A DNA stretch of 64,000 nucleotides from Watersipora subatra (Eukaryota > Bryozoa > Gymnolaemata > Cheilostomatida > Watersiporidae): NCBI RefSeq assembly GCF_963576615.1, contig NC_088710.1, positions 1,778,001-1,842,000 on the forward strand, given 5' to 3'. Position numbers and translations under genes: made by a program. This document shows positions 49,101 through 61,400 of the stretch, piece after piece. Under the pieces are notes generated by a model that saw only the letters and a program-made list of their open reading frames with translations, did not search any database and was not told the origin of the DNA. How positions within the stretch are numbered: the stretch's first letter is position 1; every line of letters starts with the position of its first letter.

Positions 49101-51946
49101 GTACTTAATAATGTTACATTGTATTGCAGAATATAACCACTAGATTGATAAATGTCGCTGAGCGTAGGTGTTGAACCACTTAAAGAGAAACTAAAAACGA
49201 GTTTTTTCATTGTTTAATCATGGTTTTAGATGTTTCTTGAGAGGGTGTGAACGGATTGATATGTGTGTAGTTATTTTGTATGGAAAAAATTGTCATTGTT
49301 ATTTTATATGGGCAATTTCAAAACCAAGATACGAGTGAATTGACACACGAGATCGGGTCCCGAAAAGCATTTAGCTTATATCTCAAGGTATTACTATATA
49401 TGTAATACAGCTGTGATTAAGCTCATATCTCAAGGTATTACTTTATATGTAATACAGCTGTGATTTAGCTTATATCTCAAGGTATTACTGTATATGTAAT
49501 ACAGCTGTGCTTTAGCTTATATCTCAAGGTATTACTGTATATGTAATACAGCTGTGCTTTAGCTTATATCTCAAGGTATTACTGTATATGTAATACAGCT
49601 GTGATTAAGCTCATATCTCAAGGTATTACTGTATATGTAATACAGCTGTGATTTAGCTCATATCTCAAGGTATTACTGTACATGTAATACAGCTGTAATT
49701 TAGCTCATATCTCAAGGTATTACTGTATATGTAATACAGCTGTAATTTAGCTCATATCTCAAAGTATTACTATATATGTAATACAGTTGTAATTTAGCTC
49801 ATATCTCACGGTATTACTGTATATGTAATACAGCTGTGATTTAGCTCATATCTCAAGGTATTACTGTATATGTAATACAGCTGTGATTTAGCTCATATCT
49901 CAAGGTATTACTGTATATGTAATACAGCTGTAATTTAGCTCATATCTCAAGTAATACTGTATATGTAATACAGCTGTAATTTAGCTCATATCTCAAGGTA
50001 TTACTGTATATGTAATACAGCTGTAATTTAGCTCATATCTCAAGTAATACTGTATATGTAATACAGCTGTAATTTAGCTCATATCTCAAGTAATACTGTA
50101 TATGTAATACAGCTGTAATTTAGCTCATATCTCAAGTAATACTGTATATGTAATACAGTTGTAATTTAGCTCAGGTCTCAAGGTATTACTGTATATGTAA
50201 TACAGTTGTATTCTAACTCATATTTCAAGGTATTACTGTATATGTAATACAGTTGTATTCTAACTCATATCTCAAGGTATTACTGTATATGTAATACAGT
50301 TGTAATTTAACTCATATCTCAAGGTATTACTGTATATGTAATACAGTTGTAATTTAGCTCACATCTCAAGGTATTACTATATATGTAATACAGCTGTAAT
50401 TTAGCTCATATCTCAAGGTATTACTGTATATGTAATACAACTGTAATTTAGCTCATATCTCAAGTAATACTGTATATGTAATACAGCTGTAATTTAGCTC
50501 ATATCTCAAGTATTACTGTACATGTAATACAGCTGTAATTTAGCTCATATCTCAAGGTATTACTGTATATGTAATACAGCTTTGATTTAGCTCATATCTC
50601 AAAGTATTACTATATATGTAATACAGTTGTAATTTAGCTCATATCTCAAGGTATTACTGTATATGTAATACAGCTGTGATTTAGCTCATATCTCAAGGTA
50701 TTACTGTACATGTAATACAGCTGTAATTTAGCTCATATCTCAAGGTATTACTGTATATGTAATACAGCTGTAATTTAGCTCATATCTCAAAGTATTACTA
50801 TATATGTAATACAGTTGTAATTTAGCTCATATCTCACGGTATTACTGTATATGTAATACAGCTGTGATTTAGCTCATATCTCAAGGTATTACTGTATATG
50901 TAATACAGCTGTGATTTAGCTCATATCTCAAGGTATTACTGTATATGTAATACAGCTGTAATTTAGCTCATATCTCAAGTAATACTGTATATGTAATACA
51001 GCTGTAATTTAGCTCATATCTCAAGGTATTACTGTATATGTAATACAGCTGTAATTTAGCTCATATCTCAAGTAATACTGTATATGTAATACAGCTGTAA
51101 TTTAGCTCATATCTCAAGTAATACTGTATATGTAATACAGCTGTAATTTAGCTCATATCTCAAGTAATACTGTATATGTAATACAGTTGTAATTTAGCTC
51201 AGGTCTCAAGGTATTACTGTATATGTAATACAGTTGTATTCTAACTCATATTTCAAGGTATTACTGTATATGTAATACAGTTGTATTCTAACTCATATCT
51301 CAAGGTATTACTGTATATGTAATACAGTTGTAATTTAACTCATATCTCAAGGTATTACTGTATATGTAATACAGTTGTAATTTAGCTCACATCTCAAGGT
51401 ATTACTATATATGTAATACAGCTGTAATTTAGCTCATATCTCAAGGTATTACTGTATATGTAATACAACTGTAATTTAGCTCATATCTCAAGTAATACTG
51501 TATATGTAATACAGCTGTAATTTAGCTCATATCTCAAGGTATTACTGTATATGCATTATAATACAGCTGTAATTTAGCTCATATCTCAAGGTATTACTGT
51601 ATATGTAATACAGCTGTAATTTAGCTCATATCTCAAGGTATTACTGTATATGTAATACAGCTGCAATTTAGCTCATATCTCAAGGTATTACTGTATATGT
51701 AATGCGGTTGATATGTATCGTATTGCTCAGTTGTTGTGCTTGTTGGTAATTTGTCAGTTTTTCTTTTTAGCGGACCCAAATTTCTACAGTATGAATCACA
51801 TTATGCTAGCCAAAACTTACATCAAATTAAATGACAAGGTCAAGGCCAAAGAACATTTAGTCAGAGCCAGAGATCTCCCAGTCAAATCTCCTGATGACAA
51901 GGAAGCTCATGCCGAGTCAATAGAGTTACTCAAACAACTTCAGTAG
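40115..51946 (+). CDS. RMDN1: Regulator of microtubule dynamics protein (RMDN1-like)
   Basis: Eight coding exons with consistent phases: 40115-40151, 41358-41450, 43612-43744, 43932-44058, 46422-46511, 46937-46992, 48725-48843, 51771-51946 (831 nt, 276 residues). Family hallmarks in order: LYSQSEVDKLYDFL, AEIAWRQAR, LKYAEKSM, WYAVMLNYVGDYEG, AMELDPTDATS, FAEMSWYTKKIA, FGTPPTST, DPNFYS and LAKTYIKL. These match the TPR-like domain of animal RMDN1/2/3 (FAM82); DPNFYS favours RMDN1. Exons 1-2 encode a short hydrophobic anchor (FHEFLAGCLAATLLVV) followed by basic residues, fitting outer mitochondrial membrane anchoring. Family members bind microtubules or act at ER-mitochondria contacts; the exact role here is inferred. 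Exon 1 is the least certain, chosen for its phase-1 donor (GTATAT) that completes the anchor. Human RMDN1 is about 314 aa. Confidence 0.85.
40426..41317. mobile_element. TIR element rich in CAACTCGAGTTG palindromes
   Basis: Terminal inverted repeats of about 60 bp begin TATGGCGCCTTACAGTGCCT and GCGTTGCGTGTTCACAACTC at both ends. The ends and the block at about 40921-41075 are filled with the 12-bp palindrome CAACTCGAGTTG and variants (AACTCGGC, AACTCAAGTTG). TTAAC flanks both sides within a base or two. No transposase. It lies in intron 1 of the RMDN1-like gene. Confidence 0.85.
42937..43075. repeat. Tandem repeat of about 28-30 bp
   Basis: Four to five imperfect copies of TTCTTGTTTCACTAGAGCTG plus CACCCCCC, with a C-run of variable length. 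In intron 2 of the RMDN1-like gene. Confidence 0.85.
44305..45200. mobile_element. Long inverted-repeat element in RMDN1 intron 4
   Basis: Arms of about 150 bp: 44305-44450 (AAGGTTGACTTGCAACAAAA, AAAAGATTCACCATGTCTTA, GTGATTACAAGCTCTTAAAA) reappear in reverse complement at 45050-45200. About 600 bp separate them, without a transposase frame. Probably a nonautonomous DNA transposon or foldback element. Confidence 0.8.
45412..46437 (+). repeat. 33-bp minisatellite derived from RMDN1 exon 5 border
   Basis: About 31 copies of a 33-bp unit: CTCTGTTACAG, then TGGTACGCTGTTATG, then TCATACA. The last copy runs directly into RMDN1 exon 5, whose true acceptor TTACAG and first codons TGG TAT GCT GTA ATG (WYAVM) are the same sequence. 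Every unit therefore carries a copy of the 3' splice site. Variants with TGATACGC put an in-frame stop in some copies. The long open frames on both strands here (342 and 249 codons) are artefacts of the 33-bp period. Confidence 0.96.
47645..48105. repeat. Minisatellite of about 26-28 bp
   Basis: Roughly 16 degenerate copies of GATTCGTTACTACCTGTGGC plus GTGTCC or ATGTGTCC; unit length varies by two bases, so the reading frame drifts. In intron 6 of the RMDN1-like gene. Confidence 0.88.
48166..48610. mobile_element. TIR element, family with TGGTTCACAC ends, copy 2
   Basis: Ends GACTGGCTCACACTGTATTA and (reverse strand) GACTGGTTCACACCATATCG, the same family as 18031-18443. It has about 445 bp and no transposase. 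It directly follows the minisatellite in RMDN1 intron 6. Confidence 0.72.
49365..51700. repeat. 47-bp minisatellite with higher-order structure
   Basis: About 50 copies of a 47-bp unit: CTCATATCTCAAGGTATTAC, TGTATATGTAATACAGCTGT, AATTTAG. Each unit holds an imperfect palindrome (GTATTAC TGTATAT GTAATAC). Rare variants (TCTCACGG, AGGTCTCAAGG, GTACATG, TATTCTAACTCATATTTC) recur at a constant offset of 1028 bp, so a block of about 22 units has been duplicated in tandem. The array fills most of RMDN1 intron 7 and ends about 70 bp before exon 8. Confidence 0.95.
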
Positions 51947-52857
51947 ACTACATAGATTATTCGCTGGCACGTGGCATGGCACTTTTTGTCTCGTAACACA
52001 TCATGGAGCTATGGTATGTGTTTGTCTTATAAGACAGCCATCACAGCTGTGTTGTGTGAAAATGCAGATTTATAGATACTCTTCCATATAACTCTTCTCT
52101 TATCGTCATTTATATTTTATTAGCCAAAGATATTTATATATCAAATATTTATGTCCTTTGTCAAATGTCCGATTTGTGCAGTTGGCATCATTGTAATGCA
52201 TAGTGTTATCCAACATTTCTTTCAAACTAGCTAATGGCATGACCGAACAATCCATTTATACAGTAATATATTCGTACATTGGCGATGTCAAATGAATGCT
52301 GACTTGGCTATCCGAGTACAAATAGAAGAGAGTGTATCAAGGACACTCGGATGCTTCTGTGCTGATCTATTTAGTAGTTCTCTGACCAGCCAGTTAGATG
52401 ACCTGATTTTGTTGCAATGCAGTCTTATGGGCAGCTTATGACCCGATAAGCCAACATGACATTGACTGAGCCTGGGTTTGAACTAAACCCATTTAATTAA
52501 TCGCTTTGCAACAATTCATATGCTCAAAAGTATCCCGCAAAATTCAACCATGTTTCTGCCAAACCTACGGAGAATTCTGCCACAAACTTATTATAACAAG
52601 TACCCTGACAGTCTAGTGTACTGCGAGAAATGGTCAGGTGTACCAATATAGCACAGATAATAAGTATGTCCACAATTATTCGGAAATGTTGGAAGACGGT
52701 TGGTTAGTGGAGTGCTGAGCTGCTCAGAAGCAGCTCTTTTACTCCAACCTTCAACCCTTGCTTCGGTCAGATGGACAAACAGACACCGGTCTGACTGTAG
52801 TAAAGATCAAAGTTGCACAGTAAATAATTGTGAAAAGCTGAATATAATAAACAATAA

Positions 52858-52952
52858 CTAGATTGGTAAACAGTAACTATTATTATATACTTTCTCACAA
52901 ATATGGGGTGAAAAAGTATATAATAATAGTTAGTTATTGTTTACCAATCTAG
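52858..52952. repeat. Hairpin, possible MITE
   Basis: Arms of about 42 bp (CTAGATTGGTAAACAGTAAC and TATTATTATATACTTT pair with their complements ending in TTACCAATCTAG) around a short loop. Intergenic, between the convergent RMDN1-like and HMG-like genes. Confidence 0.75.
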
Positions 52953-53054
52953 AGTTTACCAAGAACAGAGCAATCAAGAAATGCTTCTACAAGGCTTCAC
53001 AGGGAATATTGGGTGTCAGGTGCAAAAATTAATCAAACTTCTAAGGGATGGAAT

Positions 53055-53185
53055 GTTGAAATTGTAAAGTTGCTGTGATAAGCTGAAAATCAGGGATTAC
53101 ATGTATATTGTAAAGTTGCTGTGATAGGCTGAAAAGCAGGGATTATATTGTAAAGTTGCTGTGATAGGCTGAAAAGCAAGGATTA
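53055..53185. repeat. Short tandem repeat, three copies
   Basis: Three imperfect copies of ATTGTAAAGTTGCTGTGATA followed by GGCTGAAAAGCAGGGATTAT. Confidence 0.75.
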
Positions 53186-53199
53186 TATTGTGAAGGTGA

Positions 53200-54740
53200 C
53201 ATGGTATGCTGATTGGTGGGGTTTTATTGCGGTAAGATAAATTGTGGTTATAAAGTTACCATTTTTTAATAAAAGTAAGGTAGCTTTATAACAATTATAA
53301 CTAAATATGGCTCCAAATCATGCGTTTTACCAAAGGTTCCTAAAGAGTTGACTTGGTAGGCAATACTTGGGTAGGTTGGTTGGTAGGCAACTTTACTGCA
53401 GCTGTAGCCTTAAGCTCAACAATTGCACATAGTAAAAAGCACTTGCTTCCCACCTGTCAATCGCTGGACTTTGCCTACGCCATTAAGACTATGGTCATAA
53501 ACATCTCCAGCAATAGCAAAATCTGTTCCCATTACGGGATACTACTAGAATTTACTAGAATCACAATGAAAAATGCAGTGGATATATTTAAAATGGCTAA
53601 GAAAATTGCACAAGTAACCAAGGATGCTTCAAGCCTTGTCAATCAGTGTCATATACAAATAGTGAGAAGCTTGGCATCAGGTGTGATGTTATAAGTGGAA
53701 GGGATGCCACACTGAGTAGGAAGCATGACACCGTGGGTGAACAACGTGTCATAGCGAGAGCGAAGTGTGACATCGAGGGTAGAATACGTGAAGTAAAGAA
53801 AGCAGGGAGTGACATTACGAATGGAAAATGTGAGATCACAATGTGAAGGACGTTATGTCATGAGAGGAAGCCCTGGCATCACTAGCGATAAGTACTGCCA
53901 TAAAAAGGGCATGGCATCATGAGTCAAGGTGAAGGTCAAGAGCTGTCTCGGAGAGAGAGAGTAGCAGTGGTATGTCACAATCAGGTAAAGAACTTTCCGA
54001 GTCTATACACTGCTCAGCGGAGAGCAGAGAATTGAGTATGCTGACGTACGAGTCACTCTGCCTAGCAGTTTCTGCCTAAAACAGACAAGGTTAGGTTTAT
54101 TTGACAATATGATATCTTTCATCATATTAGAAGTTGGTGAAGCAGCTGTTGGATCGTACTGTTGGATTACCGTGGCAAATATTTTGGTTTAAACATACGC
54201 CTTAAAAATGTCCTATTTCCCTTCAGATAGTTGAAGAAGAAATAAGATTTTGGAGTTGCTAACCTTATTAATAGACAAGAATTTACCAAAAGGTGTACAT
54301 AACTAAAAGTTTCATTGTAAAAGAAAATCAAACACTTTTAATAGCTTGAGGATTTTTATAATGAGTTTCCATGTAATGATAAGACCCACAATGGATATGC
54401 ACGAGATTCATTGCCTTTGCATTGTTTGTGTATTTAGAATGAGCGATTTAGAGATCTTAACCACTGCGGTCAATTATTAGCTCCTACCAAGTTTGACTAA
54501 CTCTGAAACGATTCTAGAGGCAGCTCTGACATTACAAGGATGCCAGAATGTCATAAAACTTAAAAACAGAAAATGTAAATGTAATTGGTAGCCAAAATTT
54601 TGTTTTTCCCTCATGGTTTTTAGCATTGAAATAACGCCAATAAACACAAAAATTTATTTTTATGTAAAAATAAAAAATTTAAATTCATGTACTAGATTTC
54701 ATAAAACAAAACTTGTACACAGCCACATATTTAATCATCA
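53200..54740. other. Intergenic, no gene seen
   Basis: Frames of 66-113 codons at 53350-53850 have no recognisable features. Purine-rich, with many GTGAAG/GTGACA motifs near 53700-53960. Confidence 0.4.
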
Positions 54741-54747
54741 TGCTCAT

Positions 54748-55078
54748 TGACCTGTACCCGCACCTGCGAGGTAGTTGGTGCACCTGTACCCGCACCTGCG
54801 AGGTAGTTGGTGCATCTGTACCCGCACCTGCGAGGTAGTTGGTGCACCTGTACCCGCACCTGCGAGGTAGTTGGTGCACCTGTACCCGCACCTGCGAGGT
54901 AGTTGGTGCACCTGTACCCGCACCTGCGAGGTAGTTGGTGCACCTGTACTCGCACCTGCGAGGTAGTTGGTGCACCTGTACTTATGAGGTATTTGGTGCA
55001 CTTGTACCTCACAGATACAGGTGCACCTGTACTTGTGAGGTATTTGGTGCACCTGTACCTATGATATACTGGTGCACT
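54748..55078. repeat. 32-bp minisatellite
   Basis: Seven near-identical copies of a 32-bp unit (GTGCACCTGTACCCGCACCT, GCGAGGTAGTTG), then degenerate copies (ACTTATGAGGTATTTGG). As 32 is not a multiple of three, three overlapping minus-strand frames cycle through the same peptide set; they are not genes. Confidence 0.94.
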
Positions 55079-55434
55079 ATGAGGTACTGGTGCCTATAGA
55101 GAACGTACATCATCACACAATCACTATGTTTTCATGATGCGCAGTACTGCGATGCAGCCCCCTCTGAAGTCGAGGGGATTGTACGTTTCCATGCTGCGCA
55201 GTGGTTTTCAGCAAATTGGCCAGAAAAAATAAATTGTATAAATCGAATCGCCTGATGGAGAAATAGAATCGATCATGGATACCAAACATCAGAAACAGTC
55301 TTTTTATGCTTCTGTCGTCATTATACTATTATTTAAAATACACATTCACAAGGTTTACAAACCTTAACACAATTTTTACAAAGTAATATATTTTTAATAA
55401 GTATTTTTAGGTAATATACTATTTAAACGTTACT

Positions 55435-58400
55435 TTAGGATTTGCCACCTAGTTTTCGAAAAGTGTTGGCATCGATAACAAAGTCTAGGAAAGTAATCAC
55501 CTCATCATCCTCGTGGGCGCAGACCATAATTAAATTTAAGTGAAAGAAGGTCGGAAGAATAGAAAAAAACAAGATTAGCGGGATAACTTTTGTACTAGTT
55601 CGTGGCCCTCGATGAATCGGCCTCCACGGCAAAAGAGCTATGTGTAGCCACTGTGCAATGCCGTTTCCTTGCTGCGAATTTGCACTGGCTTCACACTAAT
55701 CAGTTCGCAGTGATTTCAGTGCGAAGACGCCGTTTCCATAATACGAAGAGGGTGCAACTCCGAAGTACTGCACATCATGGAAACATAGTGAATGAGGCAT
55801 GTATGCAGATGTGAGAAAAATCATCAACAGTAACACATTAGACAGGCTCAATGGTAGCCCTACAGAATAGATTGACCAAAGATTTAGCAAGTTACCGTGT
55901 TATCCTCTGGTCCAAAACTACTAGTAACAGTATTTAGCGAGTCTAAGACGAGGGTGAGTTCTGGGGAGCATGTTGGATACATGACGGGTGGGCAGATGCC
56001 TGTATCGATAATGTAGTCCACAAGGCTGTGAAAATCTGACATCAGGTTAGGCGAATCCATGAGAGGAAACGGACAGACGCCACTGTTTATTGCCTGCAAG
56101 AATAAATCCAAGTCAGGGCATTGCAGAGCCATATGAAGACAAGAATGAAATGAACTGAAAACTAGCAGAATGAGATGAGCTGACAATTATAATAAGATGA
56201 GCAGCCAACTCCAAGAATGAGACAGCCAGCACCTGTTGCTTGTGGTGCTGTATCTTAGAGTAGAGAATAGACCTTTGTATAATTTCCAAGTTTTCCTTCT
56301 TTGTTCTCGAAGACATTAGGTTGTTGGCAGCGATAAATGTACGTCGCACCTCTGTGTACTCGTGCTGCAAAAAATAACGCTGAGGATCAGCCAATAGCGC
56401 AACAGTGAAAGGATGAAAAATAAAAAGGCCAAGGCATTATGGCAATACAAAATTTTTGCAACTACAATGTATGACTGCCTCAAGATGATACGTGTGGCAC
56501 ATTACTACAAGGTCGCTGACAGGAGGAGACATTTTCTAAATAGTACTAATTTTCACACAGCAATGAGCAATTTCACTTAAAACTTTTTCACAAAACACGC
56601 TTTCAGGTTACCAGTTATGATCTATAATCTCTCACGCTTCCAAATACATATGCCGCGAGAAAATGGGGTTTATTTGTAGTAATGTCGTGCTCGTCAATTT
56701 GCTCGAGGAATCAAAGGTGAGCAAGAGAAACACAGTCTATAGCACGCTGGTTGGTTGGTTCACACTACCCCCCTACCACTCTACCAATCTACTAGTTTAT
56801 CTGTAATAATCATCAAGCTCCAATTAATCTGGAATTACAGATCTCAACACGCCAACTATCAATTAATCATATGCCTGTGGTAGTTTTCAAACACTCTTAG
56901 CGAGGTTGGACATTCGCTCGTGTGATCAGCCTCAAGCTCTCGTACGCTTGGGTTAAGAATCATCTCCTCACGGATATAAAATGTGACTGAGTCAAACAAT
57001 AAAAACATCTTTCAATTTAAGAATAGCTGAACCTTCAGGCACAAGATGAACAACCTTGTAAAATAATCTCTCTCACAGATGAGGTATACTAGCCATGAGG
57101 AGAACACTGTCCAGAGTATAGAGAACAGTATCTGCACATATCTGATTAACTATCACTAAAAACTTCTATGCTATTCTAATGCCCTCACAGATATTCTCCA
57201 AGCTACTGGGAACTCACTTATGTCTCACATATGTCGTCGAGAATTTCGTCTGAAATGCTGCACAAGAATATCGCTTTCTCAAGATATCAATTAAAAATAG
57301 CTTAAAGAAATTAGTTTGCTGTTTGTGAAATTGATGGAGTTGGGCAACTAGATACATCTACCTGTTCATGCAAAACCTGGATAAAGTTTGAGATTGCTGT
57401 AGATTTGGAGCAGCTGAACAAACCACCAAAAAGAAACAGAAGTCAATGAGATAACAATCCAATGAGATAACAAGCCTGAGCACCTTGTAGTCATTAAGCA
57501 TTGTCTTCAGTTGACTGTTGTTCATCAGGCCCCGACACTCCAACAGCTCCCTCTCTAAATACAACTTCTGCACTGTGCCCGGCATCGAATAGAACCTCTG
57601 CGCTTCTTGGCATCCATTGTAATCCTCTCTTAATGGCGGCGAAAAACCACCTGCAATACAAGAGCAGCATACTATCAGCCAGGCATGCACCACACGAGCT
57701 GTCACACAGTTAAATCGCACAGATTACAATCAGTTGTGATACTCTCAGCTCACCACTGAGTTAGTATCCATTAGCATTCAAACTTAGCTACCTAGTTTAG
57801 CTAGTGTATGTATGTTTACCTGCTAGTACCTGTCTACTAGTCTATGTCAGACTACATAAGGTGGTATCATCATCTCTATAGCTTTTGCTGCAGGCAACTA
57901 AATGTATATCCAGTGAGGACAGAAATAATAGGATGGCATACACAGCGCACAGCATACATATGCTGCCAATATGATTTGAAGTAATCCAACAGCTAGTACA
58001 TTGCAACAGAGACAGGGGTGCAACGCGGGAGAGTCAATTCAATGTGAAGACTGGCACAAAGAGATCAATAAAAAGACAGCAATGAGAGTACAGAGATAAA
58101 AGTTAAGGGTGACTTCAGCTACAGACTTTGACAAGTCGAAGCAACATTAGCGAAACCTGATGAACTTGTGCAAAACAGATATTAAACACCTACTAGAAGA
58201 CTTCTTCACTTTAGGCCTCTTCATATCGTATCTGTCAGATGGCTTAGACTGAGAACATCGGGCCACTGCGGCGTGTGATGAAGGGCTTTGCGAGGAGGGC
58301 TCCACCGTTACAGGAACAGAAGCAGCAACGGCTGGGGCCATAGTCGGATGAGTCACCGTCAGCACCAAGTCTCCACCTTTAGCCTTTGGCACCTTGGGTT

Positions 58401-61400
58401 CACATGTGCGCTTGTTGACTTTAATCTTGCCTGCGAGAAAATAATAGTGTTGCCTTCGTATTTGACACCTGAAGTAGGCAGACAACAGATGAGGGAGTGA
58501 GGCTATCACAATGTCGACAGTGTCTAATCAGTCAATCTTCACCCATCACAGCTTCAAAAACTGCTGGAAATGTTGTGATTGAAAATTTAAAAACAAGCAT
58601 CATACAACCATTTGTTTAACGGTTTATATTATTTCTTCTTTCAACCTCCTGTGTTATATATACCCCGACCTCTTGTGTTATATGTACCCAACCTTCCGTG
58701 TTATATGTACCCTAACCTCCTGTGTTATATATACCCCAACCTCCTGTGTTATATGTACCCAACCTTCCGTGTTATATGTACCCTAACCTCCTGTGTTATA
58801 TGTACCCTAACCTCCTGTGTTAAATGTACCCCAACCTCCTGTGTTGCATGTACCCTAACTTCCTGTGGTATATGTACCCCAACCTCCTGTGTTATATGTA
58901 CCCCAACCCCCTGTGTTACATGTACCCCAACTTCCTGTGTTAAATGTACCCCAACCTCCTGTGTTACATGTACCTCAACCTCTTGTGTTATATGTACCTA
59001 ACCTCCTGTGTTATATATACCCCAACCTCCTGTGTTATATATACCCCAACCTCTTGTGTTATATGTACCCCAACCTCCTGTGTTATATGTACCTCAACCT
59101 CCTGTGTTATATATACCCCAACCTCCTGTGTTATATGTACCCCAACCTCCTGTGTTACATGTACCCCAACCTCCTGTGTTATATGTACCTCAACCTCCTG
59201 TGTTACATGTACTCCAACCTCCTGTGTTATATATACCCCAACCTCCTGTGTTATATGTACCTCAACCTCCTGTGTTATATGTACCTCAACCTCCTGTGTT
59301 ATATGTACTCCAACCTCCTGTGTTATATATACCCCAACCTCCTGTGTTACATGTACTCCAACCTCCTGTGTTATATGTACTCCAACCCCCTGTGTTACAT
59401 GTACTCCAACCTCCTGTGTTATATGTACCCCAACCTCCTGTGTTACATGTACCCTAACCTCCTGTGTTACATGTACCCCAACCCCCTGTGTTATATATAC
59501 CCCAACCTCCTGTGTTATATGTACCCCAACCTCCTGTGTTACATGTACCCTAACCTCCTGTGTTACATGTACCCCAACCCCCTGTGTTATATATACCCCA
59601 ACCTCCTGTGTTATATATACCCCAACCTCTTGTGTTATATATACCCCAACCTCCTGTGTTACATGTACCCTAACCTCCTGTGTTACATGTACTCCTACCT
59701 CCTGTGTTATATATACCCCAACCTCCTGTGTTATATGTACCTCAACCTCCTGTGTTATATGTACCTCAACCTCCTGTGTTATATGTACACCAACCTCCTG
59801 TGTTATATGTACCCCAACCTCCTGTGTTATATGTACCCTAACCCCCTGTGTTACATGTACCCCAACCCCCTGTGTTATATGTACCCCAACCTCCTGTGTT
59901 ATATGTACCTCAACCTCCTGTGTTATATGTACCTCAACCTCCTGTGTTATATGTACACCAACCTCCTGTGTTATATGTACCCCAACCTCCTGTGTTACAT
60001 GTACTCCAACCTCCTGTGTTACATGTACCCCAACCCCCTGTGTTATATATACCCCAACCTCCTGTGTTATATGTACCCCAACCTCCTGTGTTATATGTAC
60101 CCCAACCTCCTGTGTTACATGTACCCTAACCTCCTGTGTTACATGTACCCCAACCCCCTGTGTTATATATACCCCAACCTCCTGTGTTATATATACCCCA
60201 ACCTCTTGTGTTATATATACCCCAACCTCCTGTGTTACATGTACCCTAACCTCCTGTGTTACATGTACTCCTACCTCCTGTGTTATATATACCCCAACCT
60301 CCTGTGTTATATGTACCTCAACTTCCTGTGTTATATGTACCTCAACCTCCTGTGTTATATGTACACCAACCTCCTGTGTTATATGTACCCCAACCTCCTG
60401 TGTTATATGTACCCTAACCTCCTGTGTTACATGTACCCCAACCCCCTGTGTTATATGTACCCCAACCTCCTGTGTTATATGTACCTCAACCTCCTGTGTT
60501 ATATGTACCTCAACCTCCTGTGTTATATGTACACCAACCTCCTGTGTTATATGTACCCCAACCTCCTGTGTTACATGTACTCCAACCTCCTGTGTTACAT
60601 TTACCCTAACCTCCTGTGTTACATGTACCCCAACCTCCTGTGTTACATGTACCCTAACCTCCTGTGTTACATGTACCCCAACCCCCTGTGTTATATGTAC
60701 CCCAACCTCCTGTGTTATATGTACCTCAACCTCCTGTGTTACATGTACTCCAACCTCCTGTGTTATATATACCCCAACCTCCTGTGTTATATGTACCTCA
60801 ACCTCCTGTGTTATATGTACCTCAACCTCCTGTGTTATATGTACACCAACCTCCTGTGTTATATGTACCCCAACCTCCTGTGTTACATGTACCCTAACCT
60901 CCTGTGTTACATGTACCCCAACCCCCTGTGTTATATGTACCCCAACCTCCTGTGTTATATGTACCCCAACCTCCTGTGTTATATGTACCTCAACCTCCTG
61001 TGTTATATGTACCTCAACTTCCTGTGTTACATGTACCCCAACCCCCTGTGTTATATGTACTCCAACCTCCTGTGTTATATATACCCCAACCCCCTGTGTT
61101 ACATGTACTCCAACCTCCTGTGTTATATGTACCCCAACCTCCTGTGTTACATGTACCCTAACCTCCTGTGTTACATGTACCCCAACCCCCTGTGTTATAT
61201 ATACCCCAACCTCCTGTGTTATATGTACCCCAACCTCCTGTGTTATATGTACCCCAACCTCCTGTGTTACATGTACCCTAACCTCCTGTGTTACATGTAC
61301 CCCAACCTCCTGTGTTATATATACCCCAACCTCCTGTGTTATATGTACCCCAACCTCCTGTGTTATATGTACCCCAACCTCCTGTGTTATATGTACCCCA

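Noticed and set aside
49365-51700. CRISPR-like array of palindromic repeats
   Set aside because: Units are contiguous without unique spacers, and the context is a spliced animal gene.
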